Source of the DNA: Massilia kyonggiensis
GTDB taxonomy: Bacteria > Pseudomonadota > Gammaproteobacteria > Burkholderiales > Burkholderiaceae_D
Direction of reading: 5' to 3'
Assembly (NCBI RefSeq): GCF_024756235.1
Contig: NZ_JANUGY010000003.1
Location: 62,001-126,000 of the forward strand
DNA: 64,000 bases
Position numbers and translations under genes: made by a program. How positions within the stretch are numbered: position 1 is the first letter of the stretch; every line of letters starts with the position of its first letter. Of the stretch, positions 47,884-56,520 are shown in pieces. A model generated the notes under the pieces. It saw only the letters and a program-made list of their open reading frames with translations. It did not search any database and had not been told where the DNA came from.

Positions 47884-50205
47884 TCAAGTCAAGAGCAGCG
47901 GCAGGCTGCGCAGCCGCTGCCCCGTCAGTTTGAACACGGCATTCGCCACGGCCGGGGCGACGGGCGGCACGGCCGGTTCGCCCATGCCTTCCGGCGGTTC
48001 CGCACTCGGTACGATGATCGTCTCGACCTCGGGCACCTGCCCCATCCGCAGCACGGGGTACTCGCCGAAGTTCGTCTGCTGCGGCTGGCCGTCCTTGAAC
48101 GTGATCTCGCCCGCCAGCGCGGCCGACAGGCCGAACACGACGCTCGACTCGACCTGCTGCGCGACGATGTTCGGGTTCACGACGAGGCCACAATCGACGG
48201 CGCAGACGACCCTGTGCACGCGGATCTCCTTCCCCTCGACCGACACCTCCGCGACCTGCGCGACCACGGTACCGAACGACTGGTGCACGGCGACGCCGTG
48301 CCCGCGGCCTTCCGGCGGCGTACCGGCACGCGCGAGCGCGGCATCCAGCACGGCCAGGTGGCGCGGGTGGTCCTTCAGCAGCGCGCGCCGCCACGCGACC
48401 GGATCCTGCCCGGCCGCATGCGCCACCTCGTCCGCGAAGCTCTCCTTGAAGAACGCGTTGTGCGAGTGGCCGACCGAACGCCAGTACCCGATCGGCACGA
48501 CGCTGTCGACCGTCACGTGGCGGCTGCGGCGGTTGGCGATCGCGTACTGCAGGTCGTACTCGCCTTCGGCCGTCGTCTTGTCCGGCCCGACGCCGGGCAG
48601 GCCGAGATTGCGCGGGAAGTACTGGTGGCCGATGGCGCCGCTCGCGAGCTTGCTGTCCCACGCGAGCACCCGTCCGGTCCCGTCCACGCGCGCCGTGTAG
48701 CGGGCCAGCGCGGCCGGACGGTAGACGTCGTGGCCCGTGTCGTCCTCGCGCGTCCAGATCAGCTGTACGGGACGGCCGCGGGTCTGCATGGCCACGGCCA
48801 CGGCCTGCGCCACCATGTCGGTTTCGAGGCGCCGGCCGAAGCCGCCGCCCAGCATCGTCACCTCGATGGTCACGTCCTCGCGCGCGACGCCGGCGACTTT
48901 CGCCGCGACATCCACGGCGATGCTGGGCACCTGCGTGGGCGACCACAGTTTCACTTTGCCGTCCAGAACCTGCGCCGTGCAGTTCTGCGGTTCCATCGTC
49001 GCGTGCGCGAGGAACGGCGCGCGGTATTCGGCCTGCACGGTGCGCGTGTTCGCCAGATCCTGGCTGCCGGCCTCGAAGTACGCGTACCCCGACTCTTCGT
49101 CCAGCGCTTTCGCGAAGCCGGCGAACACGGACTCGCTCGACAGCGCGGCATGCGGGCTCGCGGTCCACTGCACGGGCAGCACGAGGGCCGCCTGCTTCGC
49201 CTGCCACCACCCCTTCGCCACGACCGCGACGCCGGCGCCGGCGCCGGAGAACGGCTGCAGCACGGACGACACGTCGACGACCTGTTCCACGCCCGGCATC
49301 GCGGCCACCTTGGCGGCATCGAATCCGGCGACGCCGGCGCCCAGCACGGGCGCCATGCGCAACGCCGCGTACAGCAGGCCTTCCGGCCGCACGTCGATGC
49401 CGAACACGGCACGCCCGTTGACCTTGGACGGCGTGTCGCGCCGGGGCACCGGCTTGCCGATCAGGCGGAAGTCCGCAGGCGTCTTGAGGCGGACGTCGTC
49501 CGGACCGATGTCGCCGCCCAGCGCGGCCGCGCGCTGGGCCAGCAGGCCGTACGGCGCGCGCCGTCCGTCCGGATGGACCACCATGCCGTCGCGCGTCGAC
49601 AGCGTCGCCGCCGTCGTCTTCCACTGTTCGGCGGCCGCGCGCAACAGCATCGCGCGCGCCACGGCGCCGGCCGCGCGCATCGTCGGCCATGCGTCCTTCA
49701 CGCTCGTCGAGCCGCCCGTGAACATGATGCCCAGCTCGCGCGCCACCTTGCCCGCCACCCAGCGCGCGCCCAGCTGGAAGTTGCCGGCATCGTCGGGGTG
49801 GAACGGCAAGGTGTCGCGCAGCACGGTGAGATTCGCGAAGATCTTGTCGATAGGCGCCTGCACGACGCGCACGGCTTCGAGCGGCGCGTCCAGTTCCTCA
49901 GCCAGCAGCACGGGCAGCGCCGTGTGCACGCCCTGCCCCATCTCGCTGCGCGGGACGACGACGTCGATGGTGCCGTCGGGAGAAATCGCGACCCAGCCGT
50001 TCAGGGCGCCGGTGCCGGCGTGCTGCACGGCCCCGTCGACCGTCGCGCGCAACCGCTGGCGCGGCGGCGCGACGCCCCAGCCGACGACGAGCGCGGTGCC
50101 CGCGGCCAGGCCGCCCAGCAGGAACCGGCGCCGGCCCTTGCGTACGGTGCGCACCGAACCGCCGCCGTCGTCCTTATCCGAACCTGGTCCGCCCGTGTCC
50201 CGCAT
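47884..50205 (-). CDS. Molybdenum hydroxylase large subunit, Tat-exported (IorB/xanthine-dehydrogenase type)
   Basis: 773 aa. A Tat signal (GRRRFLLGGLAAGTAL, residues about 24-39) sends it to the periplasm. The rest matches the molybdopterin-binding subunit of isoquinoline 1-oxidoreductase/aldehyde dehydrogenase type enzymes: an N-terminal GWVAISPDGTIDVVVPRSEMGQG domain, the repeated FGRRLETD and GYWRSVGHSHN parts, and the C-terminal active-site Glu in GMGEPAVPP. The small 2Fe-2S subunit normally encoded alongside is not present here. The substrate is unknown. The ATG at 50205 has GGAGG ahead and starts 32 bases inside the end of the GGDEF-EAL gene. Confidence 0.9.
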   Translation of the reverse strand: MRDTGGPGSDKDDGGGSVRTVRKGRRRFLLGGLAAGTALVVGWGVAPPRQRLRATVDGAVQHAGTGALNGWVAISPDGTIDVVVPRSEMGQGVHTALPVLLAEELDAPLEAVRVVQAPIDKIFANLTVLRDTLPFHPDDAGNFQLGARWVAGKVARELGIMFTGGSTSVKDAWPTMRAAGAVARAMLLRAAAEQWKTTAATLSTRDGMVVHPDGRRAPYGLLAQRAAALGGDIGPDDVRLKTPADFRLIGKPVPRRDTPSKVNGRAVFGIDVRPEGLLYAALRMAPVLGAGVAGFDAAKVAAMPGVEQVVDVSSVLQPFSGAGAGVAVVAKGWWQAKQAALVLPVQWTASPHAALSSESVFAGFAKALDEESGYAYFEAGSQDLANTRTVQAEYRAPFLAHATMEPQNCTAQVLDGKVKLWSPTQVPSIAVDVAAKVAGVAREDVTIEVTMLGGGFGRRLETDMVAQAVAVAMQTRGRPVQLIWTREDDTGHDVYRPAALARYTARVDGTGRVLAWDSKLASGAIGHQYFPRNLGLPGVGPDKTTAEGEYDLQYAIANRRSRHVTVDSVVPIGYWRSVGHSHNAFFKESFADEVAHAAGQDPVAWRRALLKDHPRHLAVLDAALARAGTPPEGRGHGVAVHQSFGTVVAQVAEVSVEGKEIRVHRVVCAVDCGLVVNPNIVAQQVESSVVFGLSAALAGEITFKDGQPQQTNFGEYPVLRMGQVPEVETIIVPSAEPPEGMGEPAVPPVAPAVANAVFKLTGQRLRSLPLLLT

Positions 50206-53200
50206 CGTCCTGCCTCCATGTCTCGAGCAATTCGGCCGGTTCCACCGGCCTGCCGTACAGATAACCCTGCGCGCGCCTGCAGCCGTGGCGCAGCAGGAAG
50301 GCAGCCTGTTCGGCGGTCTCCACCCCTTCCGCGATCACGGCGAGGTCCATGCTCTTGCCCAGCTGGACGATGGCGACCGCGATCGCCTCGTCATCCTTGT
50401 CGGCCGGGATATCCTTGATGAAGCTGCGGTCGATCTTGAGGGTCTGCACCGGCAGCTGCTTCAGGTACGCGAGTGACGAATAGCCCGTGCCGAAATCGTC
50501 GATCGCCAGTTCCACGCCCAGCGCGTGCAGGTCGTTGATGTACTGGAGCGCATCTCCGGTATTCATGATCACGGACTCCGTCACCTCCAGCTGCAGCCGC
50601 TGCGGCGCCAGGCCCGCGTCGGCCAGCACGCGCGCGACGAGCGGCGCCACGCTGCCGCGGTCGAACTGGCGTCCCGACAGGTTCACCGCCACCTTCGGCA
50701 CGTACAGCCCGGCCGCTTCCCAGCATACCACCTGGCGGCACGCCTCTTCCAGCACCCAGGCGCCCAGCTGGCCGATGAAGCCGATGTCCTCGGCGAGCGG
50801 GATGAAGCGCACCGGCGGCACGTGGCCCAGTTCCGCGCTGTGCCAGCGCACGAGCGCTTCGACGCCGATCAGGCGGCCCGTCTCGATCTCGACCTGCGGC
50901 TGGTAATGCAGGCGGATCTCGCCCCGCTCGATCGCCCGCCGCAGCAGGCCTTCCATGCGCAGGCGCTCGGCGCCGTCGCCGTCCATCGACGGCGCATACA
51001 GCTGGTAGCCGTTGCGGCCACGCGCCTTGGCCTGGTACATGGCCACGTCGGCATTCCGGATCAGCATGTTCATGTCGACGGCATCCTGCGGGAACAGGCT
51101 GATGCCGACGCTGCCCGTGACGAACAATTCGTAGTCCGAGACGAGCACGGGCCGCTCGAACAGCTGCATCAGTTTTTCCGCCACCTGGCGCGCGCCGTGC
51201 GCGCCGTCGACGTCTTCCAGCAGCACGATGAATTCGTCGCCGCCCAGGCGCGCCAGGGTGTCGCCGTCGCGCAGGCAGCCGGACAACTGGCCCGCGACCT
51301 GTTTCAGCAGCTCGTCGCCAACGTGGTGGCCGAGCGTGTCGTTGACGGTCTTGAAGCGGTCCAGGTCGATGAACATCACGGCGAGCTGGCGGTGGCTGCG
51401 CGCCGCGCGCACCATCGCGTGCTGCAGGCGGTCGTGGAACAGCAGGCGGTTCGGCAGGCCCGTGAGCGGATCGTGGTGCGCCAGATGGTCCAGCTTGTCC
51501 TGCGATTCCTTGACCTTGGTGATGTCGGAAAACACGCAGACGTAGTGCGTGACGGCGTCGGCGTCGTCGCGCACGGCCGACACGGTCAGCCACTCGAGGT
51601 ACGTCTCGCCGTTCTTGCGGCGGTTGAGGAGCTCGCCGCGCCAGAAGCCCGTCTCCGCCAGGTCCGCCCACAGCGCCTCGGAGATCCCGGCGTCGTCGCT
51701 GGCCAGGCGCGTAAGGCTCGAATGCGTGCCGACCGCTTCGCTTTCGGTGAAACCCGTGATCTGCGTGAAGGCGGGATTCGTCGCGACGATCTTCCCGTGC
51801 AGGTCGATCACCATCACGCCGTCGGCGATGTGCTCCAGCACGGTGGCCGACAGGCGCAGCTTTTCCTCGGCCTGGCGCCGCTCCGTGATGTCGGCGAACA
51901 CCCAGATGCTGCCGTCGTCCTGGCGTTCCGGGTCGAGCGCGCGGCCACTGACGGTGCACCACACCAGGCTGCCGTCGCGGCGGCGGAACTGGCGCTCGTC
52001 GCCGAAATCGCCGCCCTGCGCCAGCACGGGTTCGGCCATCTCGATGCCCTGCACGTAGTCCTCGACGGTCGGGAACAGCACGCCGATCGGATCGCCCAGC
52101 AGCTCGCCCTCGCCGTAGCCGAACAATTCGTCGAAGCGGCGGTTGGTCGACACGACGCGCCGTTCGCGCACGTACATGATGCCGAACATGACGTTGTCCA
52201 GCACGGCGCCCTGCTCGGCCAGCAGCGCTTCGATGCGCATCTCGTTGTATTTGCGCTCGCTGATGTCGGAGATGATCCCGTCGATCCAGAACGCGGCGTT
52301 GCCGTCGAAGCCGACCGGCTGGCCGCTTTCCAGCACCCAGCGCTCGATGCCGGCGGCGTCCGTGATGCGGTATTCGATCTCGTACGGCCGCACGCCCAGC
52401 ACGGCCTCCTTGACGAAGTGCCGCTGCATCTTGCGGTCTTCCGGGCAGATGACGTCGGCCCAGCGGTCCGTGTGCGCGCCGATGAAATGAGCGGCAGGAT
52501 AGCCGGAGATGTCTTCGATGGCGTCGCTGACGAAGTCGATCAGCCCGCCCGGCCGGGCGCGGAACACGGCGCCGGGCACTTGCGAGACGATGGTGCGGAA
52601 GCGTTCCTCGCGCCGTCCGATGTCCTGGAACAGGTCGCCGATCGCGATGCGCATGTGTTCCAGCTGGCCGCCCAGCCGGCCCAGTTCGTCGTTCGTGGAC
52701 AGCGCGAGCGGCGCGTCGAACTGCCCGCGCGACAGGTGGTCGGAAAAACTCATCAGGGTGCCCAGCGGCGCCAGCAGGCGGCGCCGCAACAGCATCAGGA
52801 TCAGCAGCAGCGACACGCCGATCTGCACGGCCAGCACGAGTGCGTAGCGCACCTGCTTGGCGCGCAGCGATTGCTGGCTCAGGCTGTCGTCCATCTCGAC
52901 CGTCACGTGGCCGATCGGCTGGCCGTGCACGACGACCTCGCGCTCGGCGCGCAACACGTGGCCGGCGGGCGCGGCGGCCGTGCGGCGGTCGATGAAATCG
53001 CCCTCGGCCTGGGCGCCCACGTGCACACGCACGACGGCCGGGTCGCGCATCAGCGAATCGACGAGCGAGCGGGCGGCGTCGATGTTCATGTTCCACAGCG
53101 ATTCCTGCATGCCGAGCGCGAGGATGTCGGCGTTGCGCTGCAGCGTCTCGTCCAGCTCGCGGCGCGCCGCCTGCTGCTCCTGCACGCCGATCAGCAGGTA

Positions 53201-53332
53201 ACCGCCCACGACGGCCGGGATCGCGAGGCCGCCGGCCACCAGCACGAGCAGCGCGGCATACAGCGAGCGGCCGTACAACCGCGCGAGGCGCGACGGTAAC
53301 GCGGACAGGGCGGCACGGGACAGGAAGGCCAT
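50174..53332 (-). CDS. Membrane-bound PAS-GGDEF-EAL c-di-GMP enzyme
   Basis: 1052 aa. A membrane helix (about 25-50), a periplasmic domain and a second helix (about 163-185) are followed by HAMP (185-235), three PAS domains (about 250-615), GGDEF (615-785) and EAL (795-1040). GGDEF is intact with the inhibitory site RDGD five residues before it. EAL is intact: GVEALVRW, NLSGRQF and IDDFGTGYSSLAYLK keep the metal-binding residues. So it may both make and break c-di-GMP, one activity dominating by signal. The signal is sensed in the periplasm and by the PAS domains. Confidence 0.95.
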   Translation of the reverse strand: MAFLSRAALSALPSRLARLYGRSLYAALLVLVAGGLAIPAVVGGYLLIGVQEQQAARRELDETLQRNADILALGMQESLWNMNIDAARSLVDSLMRDPAVVRVHVGAQAEGDFIDRRTAAAPAGHVLRAEREVVVHGQPIGHVTVEMDDSLSQQSLRAKQVRYALVLAVQIGVSLLLILMLLRRRLLAPLGTLMSFSDHLSRGQFDAPLALSTNDELGRLGGQLEHMRIAIGDLFQDIGRREERFRTIVSQVPGAVFRARPGGLIDFVSDAIEDISGYPAAHFIGAHTDRWADVICPEDRKMQRHFVKEAVLGVRPYEIEYRITDAAGIERWVLESGQPVGFDGNAAFWIDGIISDISERKYNEMRIEALLAEQGAVLDNVMFGIMYVRERRVVSTNRRFDELFGYGEGELLGDPIGVLFPTVEDYVQGIEMAEPVLAQGGDFGDERQFRRRDGSLVWCTVSGRALDPERQDDGSIWVFADITERRQAEEKLRLSATVLEHIADGVMVIDLHGKIVATNPAFTQITGFTESEAVGTHSSLTRLASDDAGISEALWADLAETGFWRGELLNRRKNGETYLEWLTVSAVRDDADAVTHYVCVFSDITKVKESQDKLDHLAHHDPLTGLPNRLLFHDRLQHAMVRAARSHRQLAVMFIDLDRFKTVNDTLGHHVGDELLKQVAGQLSGCLRDGDTLARLGGDEFIVLLEDVDGAHGARQVAEKLMQLFERPVLVSDYELFVTGSVGISLFPQDAVDMNMLIRNADVAMYQAKARGRNGYQLYAPSMDGDGAERLRMEGLLRRAIERGEIRLHYQPQVEIETGRLIGVEALVRWHSAELGHVPPVRFIPLAEDIGFIGQLGAWVLEEACRQVVCWEAAGLYVPKVAVNLSGRQFDRGSVAPLVARVLADAGLAPQRLQLEVTESVIMNTGDALQYINDLHALGVELAIDDFGTGYSSLAYLKQLPVQTLKIDRSFIKDIPADKDDEAIAVAIVQLGKSMDLAVIAEGVETAEQAAFLLRHGCRRAQGYLYGRPVEPAELLETWRQDDAGHGRTRFG

Positions 53333-53607
53333 GGCGGGGATTACGCTGCCGGCCAGCCTGTGGCTGATACGACAACTTTCTGTGGCAAATCAATAAGTTA
53401 ATGTTTTTTTTGGATTATGCACGCAACTATTGCCGTACGTCACATTTTTTTTGTTAATACCAGTCGTGATAGCGATAACCGTGACCAAGTCGCCACGTTG
53501 GGCAGGCCGGCTTACGGGATCTTCCATGCCGGTTGAGGAATTTCGTGATTGCAGGCGGAATACACCCGATCCCAGAATCGATGCGCGACTTACCACACCC
53601 ACACATC
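53333..53607. other. Divergent intergenic region
   Basis: 275 bases between the GGDEF-EAL gene and the GH29 gene, with A/T-rich tracts at 53397-53415 and 53443-53460 that suggest promoters. TTG (53533), GTG (53545) and ATG (53581) codons in the GH29 frame lie here and are possible earlier starts. No other feature is clear. Confidence 0.5.
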
Positions 53608-55908
53608 ATGCTCCCACCTCGACACCCACATGGCTGCCTCGGCCTGGCCCTCGCGCTCGCCTGCGCCGGGGCGCACGGCGCCCCCATTCCCTATGCGACG
53701 GAACACGTCATCGCCGCGGACGACACGCCCGCCACGATCGCCGCCAAGGCCGCGAAGACGCTGCCCCGCCCCAACCAGTCCGCGTGGATGCGGCTGGAGC
53801 GCACGTTCTTCCTGCACTTCGGCGTCAATACCTTCAATGAAGTGGAATGGGGCAACGGCAAGGAAACGCCGGCCATGTTCAATCCCGCGCAACTGGACGC
53901 GCACCAGTGGCTGCGCGCGGTAAAGCAGCTCGACGGCAAGATGCTCGTGCTCGTGGCCAAGCACCACGACGGCTTCGCCATGTGGCCGTCGCGCTATACG
54001 GATCACTCGTCGGCCGCGAGCCCCTGGCGCGGCGGCAAGGGCGATTTGGTGCGCGAGGTAGCCGATGCGGCGCGCGCGGCCGGCGTCAAGCTCGGCATCT
54101 ACCTGTCGCCGGCCGACCTGTACCAGCTCAAGACCAACCCCGCGAACCCGGCCGGCTACTACGGCAACGGCAGCGCGAAACGCCGGTCGACGATCCCGAC
54201 CGACCCGGCCCGCTTCCAGAGCGACCCCGCGCAGGGACGCACCCCGCCGCCGGGCCGGCCCGCGTTCACGTACGACGTCGACGACTACAACCGCTACTTC
54301 CTGAACCAGCTGTACGAACTGCTGACGGAGTACGGACCGGTCCACGAAGTGTGGTTCGACGGCGCCAACCCCGATCCGCGCGTGGCCGAGACCTACGATT
54401 ACGCGGCCTGGTACGACCTGATCCGCAAGCTGCAGCCGGACGCCGTCATCATGGGCAAGGGGCCGGACGTGCGCTGGGTCGGCACGGAAAGCGGCTACGG
54501 CCGCACGACGGAATGGAGCGTGATCCCGCTGCCGGCCGCGCCCGGCCGCTTCCAGTGGCCCGACATGACCGGCACCGACCTGGGCAGCCGGGCGCAGCTC
54601 AAACCGGGTTCGCACCTGTGGTGGTATCCGGCCGAGACCAACGTGACCATGCTGGCGAACGGCCAGTGGTTCTGGGCGCGCGACAAGCGCCCGCGTCCCG
54701 TCACGCAGCTGGTCGACATCTTTTATTCGTCGATCGGCCGCAACGCCAACCTGATCCTCAACCTGTCGCCGGACAACCGCGGCCTCGTCCCCGACGACCA
54801 GGTCGCGACGCTCGGCCAGCTGGGCGACATCGTGCGCGCCACGTTCGCCGTCAACCTGGCGCGCGGTGCCCGGGTGACGGCCGACCATGCGGCCCCGCGG
54901 CACGCCGCGCCGGCCGTCCTGGACGGCAGCCTGGACACGTGGTGGGAGGCAGCGCCGGGGCGCAGCGACGGCACGCTCACGCTGGCCCTGCCCCGCCGCA
55001 CGCGCTTCGACGTCGTGTCGCTGCAGGAAGCGGTGGACCGGCGCGGCCAGCGCATCGAGTCGTTCGAGATCGAGACGTGGGACGGCGCGGCGTGGACCGC
55101 GCCCGCGCGCCATCCGGCCGACGTGACGACGACGGTGGGCCACCGCCGCCTGGTCCGGCTGCGCGCGCCGGTGACGACGGACCGCATGCGCGTGCGCATC
55201 ACGGGCGCACGCCTCGAGCCGACGCTGGCGGAGATCGGGCTGTACAAGCAATCGGAAGACCTGCTGCCGCCCACGATCGCCGCCCGCGACGCCGCCGGCG
55301 CCGTGCGGCTCGACCATCCGGCCGGCGGCACGATCGTCTACACGATCGACGGCTCGGCCCCGACGGCCGCGTCGCCCGTGTACCGCGCGCCGCTGTCCGT
55401 GCCCGGCAACGGCATCGTGAAGGCGGCGCGCCTGCTGCCCGGCGGGCGGCTCGGCGTCGTCGGCGTGCGCGACTTCACCGGGTTGTCGCCGCGCGGCTTC
55501 GCCGTCGTGGCGGCGGATGGCGCGGATGCCGGCCATGCGGCCGCACTCGCCGTCGACGGCGATCCCGCCACGTTCTGGCAGACGCCGTGGGGTGGCGGCC
55601 GGTCCATCCAGGTCGACATGGGCCAATCCCGCCGCATCGCGGGCCTCGCCTACCTGCCCCGGCAGGATGGGCAGGTGGCGGGGACCGCCGTGAACTACCG
55701 CTTCGAGACGAGCGCGGACGGCACGCACTGGCAGGCCGCCGTCGAACGGGGCACGTTCGCGAACGTCCACAACAACCCCGACCTGCAGACGGCGCGTTTC
55801 GCGCCCGTCGCCGCGCGCTTCTTCCGTTTCACCGTGCTGGACGACGTGTGGCGCTCCGGCTCGGCCAGTGCGGCCGAGCTGTCCGTCATTCCCGCCGACG
55901 CTGACTGA
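53608..55908 (+). CDS. GH29 alpha-L-fucosidase with carbohydrate-binding domain(s)
   Basis: About 766 aa from the ATG at 53608, chosen because a signal peptide follows at once (CLGLALALACAGAHGAP). No binding site is seen before any start, so 53581 or the GTG at 53545 (with GAGGAA ahead) remain possible. The GH29 barrel spans about 40-420: LHFGVNTFNEVEWGNG, AKHHDGFAMWPS and nucleophile Asp in HEVWFDGANP. Two discoidin-like (F5/8C) domains follow (about 430-560 and 650-766) with a chitobiase-like strand domain between (GGTIVYTIDGSAPT). It would remove fucose from plant polymers outside the cytoplasm. Confidence 0.9.
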   Translation: MLPPRHPHGCLGLALALACAGAHGAPIPYATEHVIAADDTPATIAAKAAKTLPRPNQSAWMRLERTFFLHFGVNTFNEVEWGNGKETPAMFNPAQLDAHQWLRAVKQLDGKMLVLVAKHHDGFAMWPSRYTDHSSAASPWRGGKGDLVREVADAARAAGVKLGIYLSPADLYQLKTNPANPAGYYGNGSAKRRSTIPTDPARFQSDPAQGRTPPPGRPAFTYDVDDYNRYFLNQLYELLTEYGPVHEVWFDGANPDPRVAETYDYAAWYDLIRKLQPDAVIMGKGPDVRWVGTESGYGRTTEWSVIPLPAAPGRFQWPDMTGTDLGSRAQLKPGSHLWWYPAETNVTMLANGQWFWARDKRPRPVTQLVDIFYSSIGRNANLILNLSPDNRGLVPDDQVATLGQLGDIVRATFAVNLARGARVTADHAAPRHAAPAVLDGSLDTWWEAAPGRSDGTLTLALPRRTRFDVVSLQEAVDRRGQRIESFEIETWDGAAWTAPARHPADVTTTVGHRRLVRLRAPVTTDRMRVRITGARLEPTLAEIGLYKQSEDLLPPTIAARDAAGAVRLDHPAGGTIVYTIDGSAPTAASPVYRAPLSVPGNGIVKAARLLPGGRLGVVGVRDFTGLSPRGFAVVAADGADAGHAAALAVDGDPATFWQTPWGGGRSIQVDMGQSRRIAGLAYLPRQDGQVAGTAVNYRFETSADGTHWQAAVERGTFANVHNNPDLQTARFAPVAARFFRFTVLDDVWRSGSASAAELSVIPADAD

Positions 55909-55920
55909 CGGCTCCCCGGA

Positions 55921-56502
55921 TCAGGTCCGGCGGCGGCGCGCCAGGCAGAAGGCCGCCACGCCGCCCAGCAGCAGCGGCACCGTGCCCGGCAGCGGCACGG
56001 TGCCCGCGGCGTCCACGTCGACGTTGGCGAGCGCATTGACCGCGCCCGACGTGAAGCGCAGCTCGGTGATGCCGTCCAGCGCCGTGTTCCACGTGCCGCC
56101 GCCCTCCAGGAAGGCCTGCAGGTTGCCGTCGGCCGACAGCGCGCTGCCGGTCGTGTAGTAGTCGAAGCTGCGCAGGTCGAACCGGCCGCCGCCGATGCGG
56201 GTCAGCGTGACGAAGGTGTCGGCGCCGTTCTCGTAGCCGTCGTGCCAGTTGTACGTCTGCGGATCGAACGTGCCGTCGCCGACGTGGGCCGCGCCGGCGG
56301 CCGCGCCCGGCGCGTTCAGCGTCAGGCGGTAGCCCGATTCTTCGTACACGAGGTTGGTGCCTTCATAGTGCATGTTCGCGGCGAGCGGAAAGCCGTCGCC
56401 GTACATCATGTCGGTCAGGCCGTCGAACGTCAGGACGGTCGCGCCGGCGTTGGCGGCCGCGGCGCCCAGTGCAAGCGCGGCCAGGATTGCTTTCAGTGTC
56501 AT
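55921..56502 (-). CDS. PEP-CTERM protein (exosortase substrate)
   Basis: 193 aa. A Sec signal peptide (about 1-21) is followed by a beta-rich domain and a PEP-CTERM sorting tail (about 168-193): VPLPGT, a hydrophobic helix and the final ARRRRT. Exosortase EpsH/XrtA-type enzymes would cleave it during export; none is in the window. The N-terminal part (VLTFDGL, YNWHDGYENGAD) resembles other small PEP-CTERM proteins of unknown role. It follows the GH74 gene by 18 bases, so it may be made with the polysaccharide-degrading enzymes. Confidence 0.88.
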   Translation of the reverse strand: MTLKAILAALALGAAAANAGATVLTFDGLTDMMYGDGFPLAANMHYEGTNLVYEESGYRLTLNAPGAAAGAAHVGDGTFDPQTYNWHDGYENGADTFVTLTRIGGGRFDLRSFDYYTTGSALSADGNLQAFLEGGGTWNTALDGITELRFTSGAVNALANVDVDAAGTVPLPGTVPLLLGGVAAFCLARRRRT

Positions 56503-56520
56503 TCGAATGTCTCCCTTGAA

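Noticed and set aside
50391..53393. A 1000-codon frame overlapping the GGDEF-EAL gene on the same strand
   Set aside because: Arg/Ala/Pro-rich product of an off frame; the GGDEF-EAL protein explains the region.
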